Source: Limiplasma sp964504385 (GTDB taxonomy: Bacteria; Bacillota; Clostridia; Christensenellales; Aristaeellaceae). Taken from it: 41,401 nt of DNA. The notes below the pieces were generated by a model. It had not been told where the DNA came from, made no database searches, and saw only the letters and a list, made by a program, of their open reading frames with translations. The DNA lies in the NCBI GenBank assembly GCA_964504385.1, contig CAZDEF010000015.1:1-41401 (forward strand), read 5' to 3'. This document shows, in pieces, positions 1-8,464 of this stretch; position 1 is the stretch's first letter; each line of letters starts with the position of its first letter. A program made the position numbers and the translations under genes.

Positions 1-25
1 TTTTTCTTGCTTTTCCCATTTGAAA

Positions 26-87
26 AGACCGCTGACGACTTTGTCAGCGGTCTGTCGCCCTGAAACACATGTGTTTCAGGGCGTTTT
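26..87 (+). terminator. Tandem hairpins with a rho-independent terminator
   Basis: Two adjacent perfect hairpins are visible. The first pairs AGACCGCTGAC (26-36) with GTCAGCGGTCT (43-53). The second pairs CGCCCTGAAACAC (56-68) with GTGTTTCAGGGCG (71-83) and is followed by TTTT (84-87). The second has the form of an intrinsic terminator. It would end a plus-strand transcript entering from outside the window and isolate the rbgA operon from its upstream neighbour. Confidence 0.75.
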
Positions 88-111
88 CGCATGTCAGTGC
101 CAGATTTCCCC

Positions 112-140
112 TTGCGCTTTTCACCAAAGAATGCTTTAAT
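112..140 (+). promoter_or_regulatory. Candidate promoter of the rbgA operon
   Basis: TTGCGC (112-117) and TTTAAT (135-140) are separated by 17 bases and lie just after the upstream terminator and about 57 bases before the rbgA start. The -10 matches the sigma-A consensus at 5 of 6 positions, but the -35 at only 3 of 6, so this is a moderate prediction. It is the only evident promoter ahead of the long plus-strand gene run. Confidence 0.4.
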
Positions 141-197
141 AAGGTATGCTCGTGGAACACAACGGGCATTTTTCCCATGGAAGGGGTTTGAAGAAGT

Positions 198-1079
198 TTG
201 AATATTCAGTGGTATCCCGGGCATATGGCGAAGGCCAAACGTCTGCTGAGCTCGCAGCTGGGCAAGGTGGATCTGGTGGTGGAGCTGTGCGATGCGCGCC
301 TGCCCCTGTCCAGCCGCAACCCTGCGCTGGATGAGCTGATCCGCCATAAGCGCCGCGTGCTGCTTCTGTGCAAGGCCGATCTGGCCGAAACCGCCAAGAC
401 GCAGCAATGGCTGGCCTATTTCAAGCGGATGGGCGTGGAGGCGATGGCCTACGACAAAAGCCCGCAGAAAACCAAGCAGGCCAAGCAGCTGATCGAGCTG
501 GCCGCCAAGGATGTGCTGGAGCGCAACCAGCGGCGCGGCATTCAGAAAACGCTGCGCGCCATGGTGGTGGGCGTGCCCAATGTGGGCAAGAGCACCTTCA
601 TCAACCGCCTTTACGGCGGCAGCATCGCCAAAACGGGCGACCGCCCCGGCGTGACCAAGAGCAACCAGTGGGTGAAGGTATCGCCCTATCTGGAAGTGCT
701 GGACACGCCCGGCATGCTCTGGCCCAAGCTCAACGATCAGCGCGCCGCCACGCGGCTGGCCTACATTGGCACCATTCGCGATGCAGTGTACGATCAGTAC
801 GAGCTGTGCGCCAGCCTGCTGGAGGACCTGATGGCGGTCATGCCAGCGCAGACGCAGGCGCGCTACAAGATCAAGGATGCTTCTGCCAAGGGCTATGCGC
901 TGCTGGATGAAGTATGCCGCGGGCGCGGCTTCCTGCTGCGCGGGGCAGAGCTGGACTACGACCGCTGCTGCGCGGTGGTGCTGGATGAATTTCGCGAAGG
1001 CAAGGTGGGCAAGCTCACCCTTGAAGAAGCGCCCAAGCCTGTCAGAGAGGAGAAAACCGATGGCAGCGAGACCGTCTGA
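198..1079 (+). CDS. rbgA: Ribosome biogenesis GTPase RbgA (YlqF)
   Basis: A circularly permuted GTPase of the YlqF/RbgA family, which in Bacillus acts late in assembly of the 50S ribosomal subunit. The motifs run in permuted order: G4 (CKAD, near residue 60) comes first, then the P-loop GVPNVGKST (about 123-131), then G3 DTPG (about 169-172). The N-terminal IQWYPGHMAKAK is the family signature, which fixes the start at the TTG at 198, preceded by a purine-rich GGAAGGGG. At 293 residues it is of normal length, with a C-terminal RNA-binding-type domain. Its end overlaps rnhB by 20 bases. The rbgA-rnhB order is a conserved Firmicutes pairing and supports the call. The TTG start and the short acidic C-terminal tail are the only mild oddities. 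Confidence 0.95.
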   Translation: MNIQWYPGHMAKAKRLLSSQLGKVDLVVELCDARLPLSSRNPALDELIRHKRRVLLLCKADLAETAKTQQWLAYFKRMGVEAMAYDKSPQKTKQAKQLIELAAKDVLERNQRRGIQKTLRAMVVGVPNVGKSTFINRLYGGSIAKTGDRPGVTKSNQWVKVSPYLEVLDTPGMLWPKLNDQRAATRLAYIGTIRDAVYDQYELCASLLEDLMAVMPAQTQARYKIKDASAKGYALLDEVCRGRGFLLRGAELDYDRCCAVVLDEFREGKVGKLTLEEAPKPVREEKTDGSETV

Positions 1080-1704
1080 GAAACGTCTGGCGCATTTCCG
1101 TGAAATGGTCGCTTATGATCAGGCGCATCTTGGCTTTGGCACTTCGCTGGCGGGTATGGACGAAGTGGGCCGCGGCCCGCTGTTTGGCAATGTGGTGACC
1201 GCCTGCGTCATTATGCCGTCGGATCCGCTGTACGAATGGATCGACGACAGCAAGAAGCTCAGCGCCAAGCGGCGTGAGGAACTGTATGAAAGCATTGCGA
1301 AAACAGCTGTGTATGTAGGCATTGGCGAGGCGACTCCGGAAGAGATCGACAGGATGAATATCCTCAACGCCACCCGGCTGGCCATGGAGCGCGCGGCTGA
1401 GAAAGCCCCTGCGACCCTGTGCATCGTGGACGCGGTCAGCCAGCTGTATCTGCCGTTTCCCACCATGTCCATCGTGAAGGGCGATGCAATCAGCTACAAT
1501 GTCGCCGCCGCCAGCATCGTGGCCAAGGTGACCCGCGACCGGCAGATGGCCGAATATGCGAAGATCTACCCGCAGTACGGCTTGGATCACAACATGGGCT
1601 ACGGAACAGCGGAGCATATTGCGGCCATCCGGCAGTACGGCCCCACGCCGCTGCATCGCATGTCGTTCATCGGTAAGTTTATTGAAAAGGAAGTGGCGGA
1701 ATGA
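1060..1704 (+). CDS. rnhB: Ribonuclease HII
   Basis: RNase HII cleaves RNA in RNA:DNA hybrids and removes single ribonucleotides misincorporated into DNA. The signature block DEVGRGP supplies the first catalytic Asp-Glu pair. DSKKLS follows, then the strand carrying the next Asp (CIVDAV), then KGD and the ASIVAKVTRDR helix typical of the family. The start is the ATG at 1060 because GAGAGGAG ends about 8 bases upstream. This gives 214 residues, the usual size, and excludes a much longer in-frame upstream extension that would lie inside rbgA. It overlaps the end of rbgA, and its own stop overlaps the next start as ATGA, so translation of the three genes is probably coupled. Confidence 0.95.
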   Translation: MAARPSEKRLAHFREMVAYDQAHLGFGTSLAGMDEVGRGPLFGNVVTACVIMPSDPLYEWIDDSKKLSAKRREELYESIAKTAVYVGIGEATPEEIDRMNILNATRLAMERAAEKAPATLCIVDAVSQLYLPFPTMSIVKGDAISYNVAAASIVAKVTRDRQMAEYAKIYPQYGLDHNMGYGTAEHIAAIRQYGPTPLHRMSFIGKFIEKEVAE

Positions 1705-4700
1705 AGCGTGCCGCTGCAGCCATCTGCCTTACGCTGATGCTGCTGTGCTGTTCCTTCTCCTGCCTTGCACAGGCGGCCAGCCTGCTGCCCAACGGCGGAT
1801 TTGAAGAAACGGTGGGGGATCATCAAACGGCGGACTGGTATGCGACCGCATACCGGAATCAGGCTGGTTATTCCCGCATGACGCTTACAACCGAAAAAGC
1901 CCATTCGGGCCAATACAGCGCCGTCATTGAAAATGCCAGCAGCAACGATGCACGCTTTACCTGCACCGTGAAGGTGGAGCCGGAGCGCATGTACCGCCTG
2001 AGCGGGTATGTGCTGGTGGAAAGCATGGAGAATGTCGGCAACGGCGCAAATTTCGGCGTGGAGGGGATCTACGCCTTTTCGGATTGCCTTTACGATACTG
2101 ACGGCCAATGGCAGCTGCTGGAATGGTATGGCGAGACCGGGCCGGATCAGCGCGAAGTGACCATCGGCGTGCGCGTGGGCGGCTACAGCGCTGAGAGCGT
2201 TGGCAAGGCCTACTTTGACGATTTGACGCTGGAAGAAGTGGACGAACTGCCCGCGGGTGAGATCGCCTCACTGTGGTATGATGCGTACAGCGGAACCCAG
2301 TCGGTGCAGCCGCAAACGGAGACCGACAGCGAAAAGCAGACGGTTCTGTTTGTGGTGCTGGCGTGCCTGTTTGCAGCGCTGTGCTGGTTGTGTCAGCCGT
2401 GGCTGGAACGCAGGGGGGACAAGGCTGCGCCGGTCGTGTTTGGCTGCGTGATGCTGGCTGCGCTGGCGCTGCGGGTGGTGCTGGGCGCGACGATCCCCGG
2501 CTACAATGTGGACATCGGCTGTTTTACGGCGTGGAGCCGTCGCATGGCTGAGGTCGGGCCGGCCGGTTTTTATGCGCCGGATTATTTCTGCGATTATCCT
2601 CCGGGAGCCATGCTGCTGCTGTGGCCCGTCGGATGGCTGATGAACCTTGCCGACAGCGCATCGGCGATGCTGCTGACGGTGAAAACGCTGCCCATTCTGT
2701 GCGATCTTCTGGGCGGACTGGTGCTGTATCACATCGCCAAAAGGCAGCTGTCCGGCACTGCGGCGGCTGTGCTCGCAGCGCTGTATCTGCTCAACCCGGC
2801 TGCGCTGACAAACGGCGCAGCGTGGGGACAGGTGGACAGTGTGCTGGCGCTGCTGATGCTGTTGACAGCCCTTGCCGCGATGGAGCGCCGCTGGCGGATG
2901 GCCATTCCCTTGTTTGCCGTATCGGCTCTGGTCAAACCGCAGGCCCTGCTGTTCGCTCCTGTGGGCGGCATGTGGCTGGTGTTTGCTTTGGCCTTTGAAA
3001 AAGACCTGACAGCGCGGAAAAAGGCGCTTGCTGATGCGCTGATCGGCCTTGCCATCGCGCTGGCGTGCGCGCTTGCGATCGTGCTGCCGTTTTCAGTGAA
3101 TCAGGACTGGAACTGGCTGTTCAACCTGTATGGGGAAACGTTGTCCTCCTATGCCTATGCCACGCTGAACACGGCGAATCTGTATTACCTGATCGGCGCC
3201 AACTGGCATCCCTTGACGGAGAACGTGCCCGTTTGGCTGATGCTCTCCGGCGCGGCGCTGTGCGCAGCCGCAGGGACGGCGCTTTGGCTGGAACGCACGC
3301 GCCGCTATCTGTGCAGCGACGTTAAGAAAGCCAGAACGCTGGCGCTGCTGTTGGCTGTGCTGGCGGTTTTGCAGCTGGCGCTTTGCGCTTTCGGCGCGAG
3401 CTATGGCGTATATGGCTATGTCATGATGGCGACGGCCTATGCGTTTGCCATCCTCTGCATTGCCTTTGACCGGCGCAAGGGCGCGCTGCCCGCTTTCATG
3501 GCGCTGGCGCTGATCGGCGTGTATGTGCTGGGCGTGAAGGTGCATGAACGCTACCTGTTCCCGGCGCTGCTGCTGCTGCCTGCGGCGTATGCATATACGA
3601 AGGATCGCCGCCTGCTGTGGCTGTGCATCGGATTTTCCGTCACCACGTTTATCAATACGGCCATTGTGCTGGAAAACGCCATCCTGTTTGGCGCGGAGCA
3701 GGGGCATCTGAATGCGGATACCCTTGTCCTGAACTATGTGCTGTGTGTGGCCAATCTGCTGCTGTGCGGGTATGGCGCTTGGATCGGCATCAGCGGGCTG
3801 AGGGAAAGCCCGGCGTGTGTCCGGCAGCCTTTGGCGCAGGAGGATCGCAGCGCCAGCTATCGCCGGATGCTGCTGTATCCGTGCGACCATCGCCTGCATC
3901 TGAAACGGTGGGATGCACTGTGCATGGGCATCGTGACCGCAGCGTACGCTGTGCTGGCCTTCACCCATTTGGGCAGCACAGTTGCACCGCAGACGGCGTG
4001 GGTGTCTACCGCTTCAGATGAATATGTCGTGCTGGAACTGGACGAGAACCAGACCTTCAGTGTGTTGTATTATGCAGGCGTGAGCTACAATGATTTCTCC
4101 ATTTCCGTCAGCGAGGACGGGGTGAACTGGTCGCCGGCCTATCCGTGCGAGATGCGCGAAGGGCTGTGCTACCGCTGGCTGTACGCGGTCAGCTCCACCA
4201 CCTCCGGCGTTACGACCACCTACAACAGTCAATCGCCCGCCAACGTGCTGTGGCTCAGCGGCAAGTACCTGCGCATCAACGCGGAAGAAGCCGGGCTGAA
4301 CCTGTGGGAAGTGGTGGTGCGTGCAAAAGACGGCAGCAATCTGCCCCTGCATGTGACGGAGCACGAAAACGCAAGGCCGGATCTGCTGGATGATGCCCAT
4401 CCGGCGGAACAGTTGGTGGATGAAACGGACACCTGCGTGGGCGAACCGGGCTGGTACAACGGAACCTATTTTGACGAGATCTACCATGCGCGCACCGGCT
4501 ATGAGCATCTGCACGGACAGACGCCGTATGAAACCACGCATCCGCCGCTTGGCAAGCTGCTGATGTCCGTGGGGATCGCGGTCTTCGGCATGACGCCGTT
4601 CGGCTGGCGCTTTGCGGGCGCGCTTGCGGGCGTGCTGATGCTGCCGGCCCTGTATCTGCTGGCGCTGCAGCTGACGCATAAGCGCAGCGTTGCCGCTGTG

Positions 4701-5783
4701 TCCATGACGGCCTTTGCGCTGGATCTGATGCACTATACGCAAACGCGTATTGCCACCATCGATTCCTTCCCGGTGCTGTTCATTCTGCTGAGCTATCTGT
4801 TCATGGTGCGCTATATGCAGATGGACGCTTTTGCGGTTTCGTACGAGCAGCAGCCCAAGCTGCTGGATCGCGCCTTCCTGCGCACGCTGATCCCGCTCCT
4901 GCTCAGCGGCATCTGCATGGGCTTGTCCATTGCCAGCAAATGGATCGGATGCTATTCCGCAGTGGGGCTGGCCGTGCTGTTCTTCCTGACGGTCTTCCGG
5001 CAGTACCGCGCAAGCAACGTGGCGTGGGAGATCAACACCCCGCAGCCGCGTGTGCGGGCTGCGCAGGAATTGACGCTGCGGCGCATTCTGGTGACCTGCC
5101 TGTGCTGCGTGGGCTTCTTTGTGATCATCCCATGCGTGATCTATTGCCTGTGCTACATCCCATACCTTGCCCCCAACGGCCCGGTCACACTGCGCCGCAT
5201 CATTGCCGCGCAGGAGGGGATGCTCAGCTATCACAGCACACCGGGGCTGGGTATGGATCATCCCTTCCAGTCTCCGTGGTATGAATGGCCGTTCATCAGC
5301 AAGCCCATGTGGTTTGCGCAGGACGCCTTTGAGTCCGCAGGGTATGCCTCCACCATCATGTGCATGGGCAACCCCTGGGTATTCTTTATTGGCGCGTTTG
5401 CGATGGCTGCGGTGCTGCTGGCCTGTGTGGGCAAATATGTGCGCATTCAGAATGGACGCGCGGTGCTTCGGGCCGGAGACGGCAACCTGGTGCTGGTCGT
5501 CATCAGCGTGGCTTTCCTGGCGCAATATCTGCCATGGGTGCTGGTGCCGCGCAGCATGTACATCTATCACTACTTTGCCAGCGTTCCCTTCATCATTCTG
5601 TCCACTGCGTGGCTGATGGAGCAGCTGGTGCAGCGCAAGCCGAAGATCGGTCGTGGCGTGATGCTGGCCTACTTGATCGGCGCGCTGGTGTTCTTTGTGC
5701 TGTTCTTCCCGTATGCTTCCGGCTGGCTGACCAGCACCCGGTGGCTGGACGCTGTGAAGGGATTCTTCCGACTGTACTACTGA
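1701..5783 (+). CDS. Dual GT-C membrane glycosyltransferase with carbohydrate-binding modules (Gpi18-like plus PMT-like fusion)
   Basis: A 1360-residue modular protein. Residues 1-25 are a signal peptide ending near AQA-AS. Residues 27-195 form a beta-rich module of the carbohydrate-binding type, starting LLPNGGFEE. Residues 214-720 are a multi-span GT-C module with the loop motifs NVDIGCFTAW and CDYPPG (271-300), resembling Gpi18-related mannosyltransferases. After one more span (about 735-755), residues 770-875 look like an F5/8 type C (discoidin) module. Residues 920-1360 form a second GT-C module of the protein O-mannosyltransferase family (GT39), with YFDEIYHART, THPPLGK and the late block around FQSPWYEWP. 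The Asp of FDE is the likely catalytic acid region. Such enzymes use polyprenyl-phosphate sugars at the outer membrane face, so a role in glycosylating secreted proteins or wall polymers is inferred. Substrate is unknown. The start overlaps the rnhB stop (ATGA). Confidence 0.85.
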   Translation: MKRAAAAICLTLMLLCCSFSCLAQAASLLPNGGFEETVGDHQTADWYATAYRNQAGYSRMTLTTEKAHSGQYSAVIENASSNDARFTCTVKVEPERMYRLSGYVLVESMENVGNGANFGVEGIYAFSDCLYDTDGQWQLLEWYGETGPDQREVTIGVRVGGYSAESVGKAYFDDLTLEEVDELPAGEIASLWYDAYSGTQSVQPQTETDSEKQTVLFVVLACLFAALCWLCQPWLERRGDKAAPVVFGCVMLAALALRVVLGATIPGYNVDIGCFTAWSRRMAEVGPAGFYAPDYFCDYPPGAMLLLWPVGWLMNLADSASAMLLTVKTLPILCDLLGGLVLYHIAKRQLSGTAAAVLAALYLLNPAALTNGAAWGQVDSVLALLMLLTALAAMERRWRMAIPLFAVSALVKPQALLFAPVGGMWLVFALAFEKDLTARKKALADALIGLAIALACALAIVLPFSVNQDWNWLFNLYGETLSSYAYATLNTANLYYLIGANWHPLTENVPVWLMLSGAALCAAAGTALWLERTRRYLCSDVKKARTLALLLAVLAVLQLALCAFGASYGVYGYVMMATAYAFAILCIAFDRRKGALPAFMALALIGVYVLGVKVHERYLFPALLLLPAAYAYTKDRRLLWLCIGFSVTTFINTAIVLENAILFGAEQGHLNADTLVLNYVLCVANLLLCGYGAWIGISGLRESPACVRQPLAQEDRSASYRRMLLYPCDHRLHLKRWDALCMGIVTAAYAVLAFTHLGSTVAPQTAWVSTASDEYVVLELDENQTFSVLYYAGVSYNDFSISVSEDGVNWSPAYPCEMREGLCYRWLYAVSSTTSGVTTTYNSQSPANVLWLSGKYLRINAEEAGLNLWEVVVRAKDGSNLPLHVTEHENARPDLLDDAHPAEQLVDETDTCVGEPGWYNGTYFDEIYHARTGYEHLHGQTPYETTHPPLGKLLMSVGIAVFGMTPFGWRFAGALAGVLMLPALYLLALQLTHKRSVAAVSMTAFALDLMHYTQTRIATIDSFPVLFILLSYLFMVRYMQMDAFAVSYEQQPKLLDRAFLRTLIPLLLSGICMGLSIASKWIGCYSAVGLAVLFFLTVFRQYRASNVAWEINTPQPRVRAAQELTLRRILVTCLCCVGFFVIIPCVIYCLCYIPYLAPNGPVTLRRIIAAQEGMLSYHSTPGLGMDHPFQSPWYEWPFISKPMWFAQDAFESAGYASTIMCMGNPWVFFIGAFAMAAVLLACVGKYVRIQNGRAVLRAGDGNLVLVVISVAFLAQYLPWVLVPRSMYIYHYFASVPFIILSTAWLMEQLVQRKPKIGRGVMLAYLIGALVFFVLFFPYASGWLTSTRWLDAVKGFFRLYY

Positions 5784-5807
5784 TGCGATGGAAAGCGGGT
5801 GACGACT

Positions 5808-7340
5808 GTGCTGGCCAAAACCTATGCCTGCGGCCTCAACGGCGTGAACGGTTTTCTGGTGGAGGTGGAAGCGTTCATCTCCGGCGGTATGGTGAACTTT
5901 GAGATCGTGGGTCTGCCAAGCGCGGCGGTCAAGGAGAGCCGGGACCGTGTGCGCGCGGCCATCGCCGTGAGCGGCTATGAGTTTCCGTTCGGGCGCGTCA
6001 CGGTGAATCTGGCTCCTGCGGATATCCGCAAGGAGGGCACCGCATTCGATCTGGCCATTGCTGTATCGCTGCTGGCAGCCAAATATCCGGAGCGGTTTTC
6101 AGACCTGTCGGACACCATGCTGCTGGGCGAACTGAGCCTGCAGGGCAAGCTGATGCCTGTGCGCGGCGCGCTGGGCATGGCCATCACCGCTGTGGAAAAC
6201 GGCGTGAAGAATCTGATCCTGCCTGCGCAGAACGCACGCGAATGCGAATGCGTGGACGGTGTGCACATCTACCCGGCGCAGACGCTTATGCAGGTGTACG
6301 ATCATCTGACCGGCAAGCAGCCGCTTGCCGAACACCCGCACAGGGCCTATGAGCAGATGATGAACGAGCGCCCCATCAGCCATGACCTGAAGCATGTCAA
6401 GGGGCAGGCGATCGCACGAAAGGCGCTGGAAGTGGCCGCTGCAGGCGGACATAATCTGCTGATGGTGGGCATCCCCGGCAGCGGCAAGACCATGCTGGCC
6501 CGCTGCCTGCCCGGCATTCTGCCCCCGCTTACCTATGAGGAAGCGCTGGAAACCACGCTGATCCACTCCACCGCAGGCGAGCTGGCCTTTGAACAAGGGC
6601 TGATGACGGAGCGGCCGTTCCGCGCGCCCCACCATAATGTATCCACGCCGGCCATGATCGGCGGCGGCAATCGCGTGCGCCCGGGCGAAGTATCGCTGGC
6701 CAACAACGGCGTGCTGTTTCTGGACGAGCTGCCGGAGTTCCAGCGGCAAACGCTGGAAGCGCTGCGTCAGCCGTTGGAGGACGGCTTTGTGACCGTGACC
6801 CGCATCAACGGCCAGAACTGCTATCAGAGCAACTGCATGCTGGTGGCCGGTATGAACCCCTGCCCTTGCGGCAACCTTGGCAGCCGCAAAAAGCAGTGCA
6901 CCTGTTCACCTAACGAAGTAAAGCGCTATCTGGGGCGCATCAGCGGCCCGCTGCTGGATCGTATCGATATTCAGGTGGAGATGGATGCGGTTTCGATCGA
7001 GGAGATCGAGACAGGGGAGGAGCAGGAGGATTCCCTCACGGTGCGCGGACGCGTGCTGCAGGCACGCAAACTGCAGCAGGAACGTTACCAGGGGCTGCCG
7101 TATTATTGCAACGCGCAGCTGGATCAAAACGGGATGGAGCGCTTCTGCCAGATGACGCCGGAGGCCAAGCAGCTTTTGCATCAGGCGGCAGACCGTTTTC
7201 ACATCTCCATGCGCGCTTACGCCCGCATCCGCAAGGTGGCGCGCACCATTGCCGACCTTGCAGGCCATGAGAGGATCGAACTGCCGGATGTATCGCAGGC
7301 CATTCAGTTCCGCAATGTGGATGGCCGCTACTGGAGGTAA
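5808..7340 (+). CDS. comM: ComM/YifB-family AAA+ ATPase (Mg-chelatase-like)
   Basis: A member of the YifB/ComM family. In naturally transformable bacteria ComM is a hexameric helicase that promotes branch migration during integration of incoming DNA. An N-terminal Lon-like ChlI fold (about 1-170) is followed by an AAA+ domain with Walker A GIPGSGKT (near 220) and Walker B VLFLDELPEF (near 303). A Cys cluster CPCG...CTC (about 350-366) and a C-terminal lid follow. Two GTG starts are possible, at 5799 and 5808. The second gives MLAKTY, the family's usual N terminus, and has GGGTGA five bases upstream, so 5808 is preferred and gives 510 residues. It stands three bases before dprA, a functionally sensible neighbour because DprA loads RecA on the same DNA. 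Confidence 0.93.
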   Translation: MLAKTYACGLNGVNGFLVEVEAFISGGMVNFEIVGLPSAAVKESRDRVRAAIAVSGYEFPFGRVTVNLAPADIRKEGTAFDLAIAVSLLAAKYPERFSDLSDTMLLGELSLQGKLMPVRGALGMAITAVENGVKNLILPAQNARECECVDGVHIYPAQTLMQVYDHLTGKQPLAEHPHRAYEQMMNERPISHDLKHVKGQAIARKALEVAAAGGHNLLMVGIPGSGKTMLARCLPGILPPLTYEEALETTLIHSTAGELAFEQGLMTERPFRAPHHNVSTPAMIGGGNRVRPGEVSLANNGVLFLDELPEFQRQTLEALRQPLEDGFVTVTRINGQNCYQSNCMLVAGMNPCPCGNLGSRKKQCTCSPNEVKRYLGRISGPLLDRIDIQVEMDAVSIEEIETGEEQEDSLTVRGRVLQARKLQQERYQGLPYYCNAQLDQNGMERFCQMTPEAKQLLHQAADRFHISMRAYARIRKVARTIADLAGHERIELPDVSQAIQFRNVDGRYWR

Positions 7341-7343
7341 AGC

Positions 7344-8450
7344 ATGCTGCTGAGCGCCGAACAGAAATGTCTGTTGTGGCTGTCCGCCGCAGAAGTGACG
7401 GCCGGACATGTGATGCAATTGTTGGAGGAATATGGCTCTGCCGAGGCCATCTGGGAGGCCTTTGATACGGACAACGCACCCAAGTTTCAATCCGGCACGG
7501 TCGCCACGCTGAAGAAGCTGCATTCCCGTACGGCGATGGACGATCTGGTGGGGCGGATGGAACGGAAAAACGTCAATCTCCTGTTTCAGGATGATCCTGC
7601 CTATCCGGATATGCTGCGGAATATTCAGGATCCGCCCTATGTGCTGTACTATGCCGGAAGGTTGGGCTGCTTGGAAAAGCCGATGGTGGCTGTTGTGGGA
7701 ACGCGCCGTGCCAGCACCTATGGTGTGGAGATGGCGGCGATGCTTTCGCGCGGCCTGTGCGAAGCAGGGGTGTGCGTCGTCAGCGGTCTGGCGCGGGGCA
7801 TCGATGCAGCGGCGCACGAAGCGGCGCTCAATGCGGGCGGACGCACCATCGGCATCTTGGGCAGCGGCATCAACGTGCCCTATCCGCCGGAGCATACGCA
7901 GCTTTTGCGGAGGATCGCAGGAGGAATCGGGCTCATCATTAGCGAATATCCGTTGGACGCGGGGCCGATCGCGTTTCACTTTCCGCATCGCAACCGGCTC
8001 ATCTCCGGCCTGTGCCGCGGCGTGGTGTTTGTGGAAGGCCCGGTGAAAAGCGGCGGCATGCATACCGTGCACGCCGCGCTGATGCAGGGCCGGCAGGTCT
8101 TTGCCGTGCCGGGCCGCGTGGGCAGCTTCGGCAGTGAAGGCCCGCATACCATTTTGCGCGAAGGCGCACGCATCATCACCAGCGCCCGCGATCTGCTGGA
8201 AGATTTGGATCTGGTGGATGTGGACGCTTCCGTGCGCAAGGTCCAAACCGAACGGATCCGTCTGTCGCATACGCAGCGCAGGATCGTATCCATGCTGCAT
8301 GTAGAACCGACCGGCATGCAGGAGCTTGCCCAGGCGTTGCAGATGGACGCCAATGAACTGATGACCGAGCTGGGTACGCTCGAGATCATAGGCGTTATTC
8401 GCCGGGAAGCTGGAAATCGCTTTTATCTGCCGCTTGCGGCAAGGAAATAG
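7344..8450 (+). CDS. dprA: DNA processing protein DprA (Smf)
   Basis: DprA binds single-stranded DNA taken up by the cell and loads RecA onto it. The protein has an N-terminal helical (SAM-like) region, then the Rossmann-type core with VGTRRAS (near 118), SGLARGIDAAAH (near 146), the GILGSGINVPYPPEH block, SGGMHTV and QVFAVPGRV. The last 70 residues form a winged-helix domain. Length (368) is typical. The ATG at 7344 has GGAGG about 7 bases upstream, overlapping the comM stop. Position between comM and topA matches many Firmicutes. Presence of comM plus dprA does not by itself prove competence, since both are widely kept in non-competent bacteria. Confidence 0.95.
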   Translation: MLLSAEQKCLLWLSAAEVTAGHVMQLLEEYGSAEAIWEAFDTDNAPKFQSGTVATLKKLHSRTAMDDLVGRMERKNVNLLFQDDPAYPDMLRNIQDPPYVLYYAGRLGCLEKPMVAVVGTRRASTYGVEMAAMLSRGLCEAGVCVVSGLARGIDAAAHEAALNAGGRTIGILGSGINVPYPPEHTQLLRRIAGGIGLIISEYPLDAGPIAFHFPHRNRLISGLCRGVVFVEGPVKSGGMHTVHAALMQGRQVFAVPGRVGSFGSEGPHTILREGARIITSARDLLEDLDLVDVDASVRKVQTERIRLSHTQRRIVSMLHVEPTGMQELAQALQMDANELMTELGTLEIIGVIRREAGNRFYLPLAARK

Positions 8451-8464
8451 AGGAGGAAATCAGA

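Noticed and set aside
4014..5570. A 518-codon minus-strand frame inside the GT-C fusion gene
   Set aside because: Antisense shadow of a GC-rich gene, with the same His/Gln-rich composition and no start signals.
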